A DNA stretch of 24,012 nucleotides from Didymodactylos carnosus. Taxonomy: Eukaryota; Rotifera; Eurotatoria; Philodinida; Philodinidae. The stretch spans positions 1 to 24,012 of the forward strand of contig CAJNOQ010002502.1 of the NCBI GenBank assembly GCA_905250885.1. The letters run 5' to 3'. Position 1 is the first letter of the stretch. Each line of letters begins with the position of its first letter. This document shows, piece by piece, positions 9,678 to 18,861 of this stretch. The notes under the pieces were generated by a model, which saw only the letters and a program-made list of their open reading frames with translations, was not told where the DNA came from and did no database searches. The position numbers and the translations under genes are program-made.

Positions 9678-10725
9678 TAACGGCTAGGGTGCAACTTTCC
9701 TGACAGTATTTCAGCTATTGTTTTTTTTGTCATAGGTTCCTATATTTTTGCATGATGATGGTACATTAACCGCAGTTGTAATGAAAAAGATGATCCTTAG
9801 TTTTTCAAAGGTCGTCTGTCCACATACATTACCTTAGTGTTCTCAATGAGTTTCTCGACCCATACAATAGTTAGCCTTCAAACTCTGAGACAATAATCGA
9901 CATATATAAATAAGTATTTCTGGAAATTTTTGCATCTTTAAGAGTGACTATTAATCGTGAAATATCTGTATTCTAGCAACTATTGAAAGACCACACTGTA
10001 AATTCATACTGTAGATAGAAAAGAATTATGTCTTCATTTTTGTACAGAGATAAACGTTTCACCTCCTTTGGATTCCATGTTATTAACATTTCACTGAAAA
10101 AAAAAACAAATCATCAAACAAGAGAGATCTATACTGATAAGGTGGTTAACATATGAATAAATCTAGATCCACGCATGATTTGAAGTTAAAACTAATTTTG
10201 AGATTCAGAAGTGAACTTTATTTTAGCCGACTTATACGCGATAGGTTGTATCAAAACTATTTTCTTTTTGTTTCGTTCATAAATGAAAAGATAAAACTAT
10301 TGTTATTGATGATGATAATAATGATTTTTCTATTTGAACAAAAGTGCATTATACTGTAATTAAGATTTTTTTGCTCATTTAAAGAGAAGAAAAGAAAGAT
10401 AGTTACAGTAGAGAAGAAAAGAATTTTCTTTTTTATTGGCTATGCTCGTGTTCAAATAGATACAGACACCTATCGATATAAATTGTCTCAAAAGAAAAAA
10501 AAAACAATTTTCCGACAGATACCATATAGCATAGTTCAAAGAATTTTTTGTATAAGAGAAAGGATGATTTGGTTTGTTCAAGTTCGTATCAAAAGAGTTA
10601 TATGTTATATGTGTAATATAACGAATTTTTATCATTGAGTTGAGAAAAAAAAATGGATTACAGACACTTTTGGGAGTTAGTTTTTGTTTTGTCATTCATC
10701 GTTGAAGTCAAGTATAACATATTCA

Positions 10726-10732
<7 letters not shown>

Positions 10733-10765
<33 letters not shown>

Positions 10766-10776
10766 TACGTACATAC
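10733..10776. repeat. (AC)n microsatellite with ACAT/ACGT tail
   Basis: A pure run of about 13 AC units (around 10736-10761) is followed by catacatacgtacatacac. Simple slippage-prone repeat. Confidence 0.9.
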
Positions 10777-12159
10777 ACTTGAGGTGTGAAGAAGTCTGAT
10801 CAGTTAAAGCATTTATTTAGTTAGCATTTATAGTATACATAGAACATAACACAGTACATATAAGTTAGTTATTATCAGATTGATGTGAACAAGAAGAAAA
10901 AAATACACAGACAACCGAAGTACTTATAGTGAACGATTAGTGAGTACAAATCTGACTTATTTTTTTGTACCGCCCTATACAAATATGTATGTAATCCATC
11001 CCTGTTCACCTGAGAGAATTTTTATATCAAACTTCTCGAGTTTTTTTGCTTCTTCATTAGATCTTTTGTCTTTTCTATACCGTACTCGTCATTTTGCACT
11101 TCTGTCCAAACAAATTTCATGTAATACAGTCTAAAAATCTCTATGAACCAGAAGTAAATAGTTGCAAACTAAAAAGAAAATAAATGATTTTTATTGTTAT
11201 ACATTTTTAATTTTATAATTTTACGATGTCGATTAAATATAAGAAAATAAAATGTTTTTGCTGCTTTTTTCTTTCTTTACTAGATTATGTCAACAATATA
11301 TTACTGGAAAAATTTTCTTTTCTATTTTGTTGAAGAAAAAATAACCCTAAAAACAAGCCTGAAAACAGTTTCACATACCGAAAAGACGGGCTTATTTTCA
11401 TATTATTTTGGACGAGACAAAAAACAACAGCACATTTTCTTTTTTTGACACGATATCAACCAATTAGATAATTAATGTTTGTTTAGTTAACATGTTGTAT
11501 CTGTGATATATCAAAAAATAAATAAATAACTTGTCATGATGTTGACAGCACTAGAGTGTTGAGCTAATCTTTTTTTATTAATTATCATCAGAAACAAATA
11601 ACGGTAATAAAAGAAGAAACAATTAGTTCATCTATGAGAAAATAAGAAGTTCAAAAGAGACTGACCTGTATTGTTTCTTATAATTTTTCAGAGCAGAACT
11701 AGTATATTTATGTAAAATAAGAATTAATATATAATTTATATCTGATAATTTCGCGTGGATCGTACGATAGTTAAGCAAATGGTTGAAAAGGTGTCTGTAT
11801 ATGTTTTTTGTTTAGCAAATTTTGTTTCATTTTTTTCTTTTCTCACTATTCTAATGACTACGATCTTAGTGATATTCTAGATCAGTAATCTTTTAGAGTG
11901 TAGATAAATGATAGAGAATAGGGATTGGAGACAATCGGAAGATACAAGCACTTTTTGTCTGAGTATGTGTCTAAGTTTTCAATTAATTGATATCAGTTTT
12001 GAAATTCAATTTAGCTGTCATCTTGCTCATTATGTGTTACCATTCATTACTATTGTCTATTGTACTTAGAGACACAACAGTCAGATATACAAAAACAGAG
12101 ACACAACTGTCAATTTAACGAAATCAAATACTACATTGTGTTCATTTCTTTCCAACTTT

Positions 12160-12177
12160 TCTTCTTCTTCTTCTTCT
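12160..12177. repeat. (CTT)n trinucleotide microsatellite
   Basis: Six consecutive cttcttcttcttcttctt-type units, within T/C-rich sequence. Non-coding context. Confidence 0.8.
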
Positions 12178-12637
12178 ATAACTAGTATATGTTGTAAGAA
12201 AAGAGAACTCTTTTATTTGCGTTAATCAAAGCTTGTATATACCTTATCACATATATCGATTTTAAGTATGATCGACGTGTAGTCTCTCTAGAATATTTGT
12301 ACAGAAATAATATAACATATTCTCCCTTTAAATCTGTAATAGAAGATGCCATTCTTGTTTAAGAAAATTCAATCGTAGATTGGAAATAACGCATCGAAAT
12401 AATACAGTTTTCCAGTAAGAAGAACGTAATATTCTGTCTCATTGCTGTTCTTTTTTTTTTTTTATAGAATTTAGTGATTTCGATATTTTTTCTTTTCAAA
12501 ACGAACGAAGCAAAAAAAGAAGACCTCAACATGCATATGTTTGTATAAAACAAACAACTTTTGTATGTTGCAGACTTTATTTTTTAAACGGTTCATATGT
12601 CTGAAAATAGACTTGTTGGCTTTTCTCGGCGTAAATC

Positions 12638-12662
12638 TGATGTGTGTGTGTATGTGTGTGTA
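12638..12662. repeat. Interrupted (TG)n microsatellite
   Basis: gatgtgtgtgtgtatgtgtgtgt is a short TG run with one A interruption. It makes the open frames starting here on both strands (Cys-Val on + and Thr-His on -) artefactual. Confidence 0.85.
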
Positions 12663-12821
12663 ACAAATATGATTTATTCATAAAATCTATGTTGTTATTT
12701 TGTAAACCTTGTGTTGTTCTTTTTCCATTCAATTTGATGTACTTTTTGATATTTTCAATAGGATCAAAAGTGCAAATAAACAATTTTATCTCGAAACTAC
12801 TTTATCCTCATCATTTCTTCT

Positions 12822-12837
12822 TTTTTTTTGCTTTCAG
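12822..12837 (+). promoter_or_regulatory. Likely 3' splice site of a 5'-UTR intron (NHERF-like gene)
   Basis: The tract tttttttttgctttcag ends 25 nt before the chosen ATG at 12863. It is the strongest acceptor-like site upstream, and there is no family similarity before 12863. The donor was not located. Confidence 0.55.
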
Positions 12838-12862
12838 ATACTATTTTTTTATCCTTTCTCGG

Positions 12863-13992
12863 ATGTCGAACGGTGAGAGAGACAATGAAAATCATCCACG
12901 TCCACGTTTATGTCATTTAAGACGTTGGGGTCACTTTGCTGGATATGGTTTTAATTTACACTGTGAAAAGTCAAAACCCGGTCAGTTTATAGGCAAAGTA
13001 TGTTGAAATAACTAAAACTTTTTATTTTTGAAAAAGATATTCATTATTAATGATTGATTATTAGGTTGATCCAAAAAGTCCAGCTGAAGCAGCAGGTCTA
13101 CGTGAACATGATCGAATTGTTGAAGTAAATTTTGTTAATATTGGAAATGAAAATCATAAACAAGTTGTAACACGCATAAAAGAAGGTGTATCGCGAGATG
13201 GAACAAAATATCCGGATGAAGTTATATTACTCGTATTAGATAATGATGCTGATAGATATTATAAAAGTAAAAATATTGTTGTAAGAGGAAATGATCCAAA
13301 TGTTGAAAAAATTGAAACACCAATAAAAAATCAAGGTTTGTATGAATATTAGTAAACATAATAAAGAACTTTATACTATTTTATTTCTATTTTTAGAAAT
13401 GAATATTAACACACCATCACCTTACTATAACAGTAATCCTTCTGAATCATCAATAGTTTTACCAACAAAAAATAATTACACAAAAAATGCTGATTTTACA
13501 ACTACAACAGTCACACGAACACAAGTAAAGTTATATAACTTGTTCATTCATATTTAAAAATAAATTTCAATATATTTTTTGTACAGTATGATTCATCACC
13601 ATCATCAACAAAATCGAACAATCAAGATAATAATTATAAAGAATCATCGTCACCAAAAATACCTCAAAAACAATATAACGAAGTGTTCATGACAACATCG
13701 GATCAAAAACTAAATGACAATACGAATGGTCGATATCATAATGTAAATAATGAACCAAAACATAGTGTTACTCACAGAGAACACTCAGATAACACCGTCT
13801 TACCAGAATTAGGTATTTATGTTTGAGAAAATTCTCAGTTTAATTAAATGTAATATATTTTCTTTTAAATTTATAGAATTGTCGGTTGCAGAATTTCGTG
13901 AACAGTTAAAAGCAACAAATAAACGAGATAAAGATCCAAGAAAACAGCAAATGTCAATGCGTGAAAAACTTGACATGATTAACAGTATGTAA
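12863..13992 (+). CDS. NHERF-like scaffold with a single PDZ domain
   Basis: Join 12863..12997, 13065..13335, 13397..13524, 13587..13812, 13877..13992, giving 291 residues; introns are 67, 61, 62 and 64 nt. NHERF (SLC9A3R) scaffolds bind C-terminal tails of transporters and receptors through PDZ domains and attach them to ezrin-type proteins under the plasma membrane. Here one PDZ spans about 13-105. It has [20 protein letters not shown] with the GYGF carboxylate-binding loop at 27-30, then [20 protein letters not shown] and [10 protein letters not shown], all very close to NHERF PDZ1. The middle (about 130-255) is Asn/Ser/Thr/Pro-rich and probably disordered. The C-terminus has [20 protein letters not shown] followed by [11 protein letters not shown], placed like the ezrin-binding tail of NHERF1. 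Vertebrate NHERF1/2 have two PDZ domains; only one is present here. The ATG at 12863 follows a likely UTR splice acceptor. A polyadenylation-like attaaa lies at 14028-14033. Confidence 0.85.
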
Positions 13993-15489
13993 TATGAATT
14001 CGTATTTAACTGATCTATTTTTTATATATTAAAAAGAAATTCGTCGTATTTTCCAATTGTCTCTATAAAACGTTTGGATCTATCTGAAAACTGGTACTTG
14101 AATAAAAAGAAATAGCATAATAGATCAATTTCTGCAAATGATGATTATAATTGTTTCTATTCTGTCCGCTGATCGATTTGCAGATATAGAATATCTTATC
14201 AGCAATTTTTAGTATACTAAAGATAGTAGATGTTTCTTTCATTGATTTCATCTTTTGTTTATCTGTTTTGTACAAACTCCGTCGAATGAAACTTAACCGT
14301 CCTTATCTTTTTAGTTTCTTTTTTTAGTTATGTATACTAATTTTGTGTATAGTAATTTTTCTTATTTTTGTGTCTTTTTGCTGCTAACAAAGACAAAAAG
14401 TCAAAATATTGAAAGTTGTAAGCATAGCATCACGTAAGCGGCACAGTACAAGACAAAAACAGTGATAAAAACTTCTTTTTTTTCTCGTTTAAATTAACTC
14501 TCAAAAATCAGACATGGTGATGTTTGTTAAACTTCGTTTTTCTTTTTCTTCTTCTTGTTAACGATTTTCATATATCATCCACATTTTTTTCTTTGTTTTT
14601 ATATGTCAGTTACATATTTTCCAAAAAACATAATGTCCAAAATACATTTTTTTTTCGTGTTTTATGATTTCTTTTAGTGTTTTTTGTTCTATTTGTTTGA
14701 TTGTATTTGTGGCTAAACTAAAAGACTTAAAATAAAATGGTTTAACAACTTAATAGTTAAATATCTATTTACATTAAAGACACTGCTACAGTGGAGAGAA
14801 ATGGAGTAGTTTTTTTTTTGTTTCTTTATGTGAGTTTTTTTTATTAAGCTGATTCATTCTCGTTACTTGCCTCGTCTCATGAATAATGAAACCAATAAAA
14901 GTAAATTCATCTTCGATTTGTCAACTTTATTTAGCGAATATCCATAACGATCTTAACTTAGAGACAGTACTTTGCTGATTTCTATTGATAGCAATTAGCC
15001 AGATTTGACATTTTGTATTAGACGTAATTCTATTTGTAAAATTGAAATATGTACGTAAAAAGAAAGTAACATCTGTCTGAATAGACTAAATCTCTTATTG
15101 ACCTTTTCTTGAAGTGAGAATAGAACTATTTGTAATTAGTAATTATTTCTGTGGTCATAACAATTACACAGAACATATACTAGTAAAAGAACTAGTAATA
15201 GAAAAAGAAATATCAATTAAAATGTTATAATTTAGTAATTAACGGGAATGCTAGAATGAGACGGCATTTGACATGCCTATCTTGATGATGTGTTACGCAA
15301 TTGTAAAGCAGATAGTTGTTTCCTTAAATAAGAGAAAAATGTTCGTATTTCTCCAACACCGTTACTCGTTTAATGGATTATCACAGTTTTATTTATTGCA
15401 CTAGATTAAAGAAAAAGAAAAACATCGACCATGATTATCAACTATTTATTGTTTGAAAAAAATTATCCTATTATATCTTGACTGGGCGG
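13993..15489. other. AT-rich intergenic DNA
   Basis: No coding signal was found. A frame at 14063-14275 (minus) is short and AT-driven. Long T-tracts occur near 14480, 14650 and 14810. The segment ends at the outer edge of the long inverted-repeat element. Confidence 0.4.
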
Positions 15490-16412
15490 GTGGCATATGA
15501 GTGTGTCTCATTTGAGTGCGTATTTTTTTCGAGCGTGTCATTTGAGTGCATTCTCATCTGTGTGCATATTATTTTAGTATGTCTTATCCGAACGCATTTT
15601 CAATTATATCATCCATTCTTTAAAATATTTCTATCACCACTGTTTGTTAGTAATTCTTAGTGACTAGTAATCTTTTATTTTAATTTCAAAAATAATAAAA
15701 GCTTACAAATATTTTCTAACAGCTTCATCAACGCCATACTCTTGTTGCAAAACGATATTTTGAAGATTATGATATAATGTGTGATTGAAATCGAAAGTTT
15801 TATCTTACTTGAACTTTGAACTTGTAAGAAATTCTCTCTTGTGAATAACTTTTCGTATTCAACTGAAATAACAAGGTTTCGAAACGATGTTGATGTCAGT
15901 GATTCACTTTTATTTCTTTTATGTCGATATAATGCAGACTTGACACTTTCAAAACTCGGTCGTGCAGCTGCTATTTGCAGATTAGTAATAACTTGACTAG
16001 ATAACACAAAAGAAATAAAAGTGAACCACTGACATCAACATCGTTTCGAAACCTTGTTATTTCAGTTGAATACGAAAAGTTATCCACAAGAGAGAATTTC
16101 TTACAAGTTCAAAGTTCAGGTAAGATAAAACTTTGGATTTCAATCACACATTATATCATAATCTTCAAAATATCGTTTTGCAACAAGAGTATGGCGATGA
16201 TGAAACTGTTAGAAAATATTTGTAAGCTTTTATTATTTTTGAAATTAAAATAAAAGATTACTAGTCACTAGGAATTACTAACAAACAGTGGTGATAGAAA
16301 TATTTTAAAGAATGGATGATGTAATTGAAAATGCGTTCAGATAAGACACACTTAAAATAATATGCAGTCTGATGAAAATGCACTAAAATGAGACACACTC
16401 AGATGAACCGCA
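15490..16412. mobile_element. Long inverted-repeat DNA element (MULE/foldback-like)
   Basis: The left arm (about 15490-15920) and right arm (16008 to about 16412) are inverted copies around an 87-bp spacer (15921-16007). Over the inner 260 positions (15661-15920 against 16008-16267) I count 6 mismatches and no gaps, so the copies are young or kept alike by gene conversion. Outer ends share gagtgtgtctcattt and atattattttaagtgtgtcttat-type motifs. The left arm carries about 30 bp more because a subterminal unit (gtgtctcatttgagtgc) is repeated. Part of the spacer and both arms look coding (see the next entry). Long terminal inverted repeats with subterminal repeats and transposase-type coding remnants fit a non-autonomous Mutator-like or foldback element. 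A target duplication was not resolved. Confidence 0.72.
15807..16007 (-). pseudogene. FLYWCH/MULE-type protein fragment inside the inverted repeat
   Basis: The minus strand encodes MLSSQVITNLQIAAARPSFE, SVKSALYRHKRNKSE and then FRNLVISVEYEKLFTRENFL, ending QVQSS just before a gtaag donor-like site. This resembles the linker of animal FLYWCH/MULE transposase-like proteins: a PS...K..L.R.R segment, then L.IP.EY..T..GE.FL. The spacer supplies the first 29 codons and the left arm the rest. The right arm carries a second copy of the arm part on the + strand (16029-16119, again followed by gtaag). After an intron-sized gap both arms hold a frame ending VRKYL and a stop. The DDE catalytic region is absent, so this is a captured or deleted fragment. 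The family call is by resemblance only. Confidence 0.42.
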
Positions 16413-16422
16413 CACTATCTGA

Positions 16423-17697
16423 CTATTGCTGCTCGAGACGTTGTCGTCTTCGATAATCATTGTTCGTATTTCGCTGTTTTCCTAATGTATCATGAGATTT
16501 TGTTGATTGTCGAGAAATATTATGTGATGCATCCGACCATGGTCTTCTACATATAGCCAGATTTGGTTTTTGTTCAACTGTTGTACAATCGTGAGCTAAT
16601 TCTGATAGCCACAATGATGTTTTAAATATTCGTTTAATATCATCAATATCATAATCAATTTTAACATCATTTATTTTTGCTAATATAACATTTTGTGTTT
16701 TAATATAGGGAGTATGAGCCATTAAAGTTTTAGAATTTATATCTAAATCATATCCTTGTTGATTTTCAATAATAATTTTTACACCAAAAAAATCACTATT
16801 CATACATGAATAATCATATGTACGAGTTGTTTTAACTTGAAAATAATCAAAATAATTTGTTAATTGTCTATTAAATACATATGAACCATTTTTATTCATT
16901 GTTTCATAAACACAATTAATAAGATCTAATTTATGTAAAAAATTACAACTATTATCATTGAGATTTAATTCTTCTCCATCAATTTTTCCCATACTTATTC
17001 GAATATCATAAATATCATCGTATGTTGATGGATATTGTGTATGTGTTTTACTTTTAACAATATCAATATGAGAAAATTTTGTTGAATATTTTAATATACG
17101 ATGAACCGAATAATAATTATTATCATGATTTTTGACTAATTCTAAAATAAATCGTTTATTTCGATATTTTATATATAAACGATGTGTTGTTTGAATAGAA
17201 TTGTTTAAACGAAAACCATTATTAAGTAATTCATTTTCAAATTTTTCTATACTATTAATACCTTTATTTTTGTTAAATGTAATTAAAAAATGTTTATCAT
17301 TTGATGGTCGATATTCTTCTGTATGAAGATCAAATGCTGATAGAACAAGTGGTAATGGTTCACATTGTTGTTTTTGCCATTTATTTTGATAAATATATAC
17401 TGTACCCAAACGAATTTCAATTGGAAAATATTCAAGTGTTGAATCATTTAAATTTAATTTGAAACCTTGTGCTTTTCGATCAAAATCCTGAATGAATAAA
17501 TCATATAATGATAGTATATTTTCTTGAATATATTCAATATCATCTTGTGTATCTTCATCATATTCATCGGCTACTAATGGAATATAGTTAACATCTTTAG
17601 GATGAGAAATTGAAAAAGAATGTTCGGGATTTACTGTGCCATAAAATTCAACAAGATTCACTGGTGTATCATAACTAATTGCATTTTCGATAATCAT
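16423..17697 (-). CDS. Intronless 424-residue protein; possible Cet1-like (TTM) fold, otherwise unrecognised
   Basis: The open frame extends to 17817, but its first 40 codons come from a ta-repeat and purine-rich leader. I therefore start at the ATG on 17697-17695 (MIIENAISYDTPVNLVEFYG). Four blocks come in the order seen in Cet1-type mRNA triphosphatase domains: FPIEIRLGTVY (91-101), IYDIRISMG (229-237), FQVKTTRTY (286-294) and FFGVKIIIEN (303-312). An FN..KGI.S.EKFEN.L element (141-158) also suits that fold. Catalytic tunnel enzymes carry paired Glu in the first and last strands; here each keeps only one (E94, E311), so a catalytic role is doubtful. The tail (about 380-424) is basic and Ser/Arg/Gln-rich, probably disordered. 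No signal peptide or TM segment. The stop lies about 10 nt from the long inverted-repeat element. The coding sequence itself is well supported; the function is not. Confidence 0.7.
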   Translation of the reverse strand: MIIENAISYDTPVNLVEFYGTVNPEHSFSISHPKDVNYIPLVADEYDEDTQDDIEYIQENILSLYDLFIQDFDRKAQGFKLNLNDSTLEYFPIEIRLGTVYIYQNKWQKQQCEPLPLVLSAFDLHTEEYRPSNDKHFLITFNKNKGINSIEKFENELLNNGFRLNNSIQTTHRLYIKYRNKRFILELVKNHDNNYYSVHRILKYSTKFSHIDIVKSKTHTQYPSTYDDIYDIRISMGKIDGEELNLNDNSCNFLHKLDLINCVYETMNKNGSYVFNRQLTNYFDYFQVKTTRTYDYSCMNSDFFGVKIIIENQQGYDLDINSKTLMAHTPYIKTQNVILAKINDVKIDYDIDDIKRIFKTSLWLSELAHDCTTVEQKPNLAICRRPWSDASHNISRQSTKSHDTLGKQRNTNNDYRRRQRLEQQ

Positions 17698-18424
17698 GGT
17701 CGGTTGATGTTGGAAAAATATAAGTGAAGAAGAAGAAAAAAGAAAAGAAATGTCTAATTTTATAAAAGACGTGTTATCTATATATATATATATTTGAGAA
17801 AGACAATGATGACTCATAAATTATGATTAAGATGAATGAAGATACTGATAGTCATACACGTCGGTTATGGGATAGAAACGAATAAAAAATTACCAACTAA
17901 CAGAAATAAACAAGTCACCTCTATTCCACTCACACCTTGACACGTAGCAAAAACGTTGCGCATGTACAAGAAAACTTTTTTACTCGTATGATGGCGACGT
18001 GATACTCAAATAGAAAGAAAATAAAAATGTGTTTTTAATTTTTTTCTGTACAGTAAATTCATTGCTCATGATATATAAATTTATTTTGAAATTATCTGCT
18101 TACTTTCACATATTAATTAAATCTTGCAAAAAAATTGAAAGTACGATAATATTCTGCTATAATGTATGTAATCCTATAGAATTATAATCAAAGTTCACTA
18201 TTGCGTAACATGATTTGATTGACAATTATCAAATTTGTCTCGACATTAGTGAAGTTATGACAAAACAAAAGAGAACAATTGATAAAAACAGATTAACGAC
18301 TCTCCCACTTATTATTCTTTTGAATTTACACTAAAATGATTAATTTCAGCTACATTTCGTAATGACAGTATTAGAAACCTACTTATTTCTTTTTCAAGAA
18401 GAAATGCGTATAACTCGTAAATAA
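17698..18424. other. Divergent intergenic region, probable promoter area
   Basis: It lies between the minus-strand gene (start 17697) and DRG2 (start 18862). It includes a tatatatatata run at about 17779-17791 just upstream of the minus-strand start, and a patch with more CpG at 17930-18000 (cacgtagc, aacgttgcgc, ggcgacgtgat), which could be promoter sequence. No supported gene. Confidence 0.35.
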
Positions 18425-18607
18425 TACGAATCATTTATAACTTGTGACCATGTAAGATCACAAGAATGTTATAAAACGGTTAAAAGTGAAAAATGGCGTA
18501 ACCTACATGAAACTGATAGACAATGTTTTGTTACTAATAGTAACATATTGAAAAAAATCAACAAAAAAATTTCATTTAAAAATGATATATTGTTCTCAAT
18601 TAACTAA
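18425..18607 (+). pseudogene. Cys-containing ORF without a start codon, unrecognised
   Basis: A 60-codon run between stops reads YESFITCDHVRSQECYKTVK, then SEKWRNLHETDRQCFVTNSN, then a Lys/Asn/Ile-rich tail to taa 18605-18607. Three cysteines and a His sit in a compact pattern resembling a small disulphide or zinc-binding exon. There is no ATG in frame at its start and no clear acceptor, so it is probably a relic. It falls within the DRG2 upstream region. Confidence 0.3.
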
Positions 18608-18861
18608 TTTGATTCTTAGATACAACAAAGTTATCTCTGTCTAAATAGTAGAATTTCACATGTGTCTGCAATGATATAGAAACACTTCATCCCATAAATA
18701 ATATTGTTCGTTTGTAATCTCTTATTCCGTAGTCTTTTTTTGTCAATGAATTAATTGAATTAAATCTGTCGTAGATGTTGGAAAAAACTAACTTATGCAT
18801 ATATCTTTCCACCTGTACCTTCTTTTAGATTTTAAATTTTTAAACCTATTTAAAATCAACA

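Larger units (their letters stand above)
9678..12862. other. Long gene-free region with microsatellites
   Basis: About 3.2 kb without a supported gene. Frames at 10153-10359, 10375-10695, 10940-11134 and 12359-12783 are AT-driven and lack motifs. The region holds dinucleotide and trinucleotide repeats, listed separately. It also has a near-exact duplicated 16-mer, agagacacaac(a/t)gtca, at 12068-12083 and 12097-12112. The final part is expected to include the promoter and leader intron of the NHERF-like gene. Confidence 0.4.

Noticed and set aside
10733-10800. Possible CRISPR-like or regulatory array at the AC repeat
   Set aside because: It is a plain dinucleotide microsatellite with no spacers, in a eukaryotic context.
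12644-12862. N-terminal extension of the NHERF-like reading frame
   Set aside because: It comes from a TG microsatellite and a probable leader intron (acceptor at 12836-12837). Similarity to NHERF starts only after 12863.
17698-17817. 40-codon upstream extension of the minus-strand gene
   Set aside because: It is encoded by a ta repeat and purine-rich leader; the next ATG gives a more natural start.
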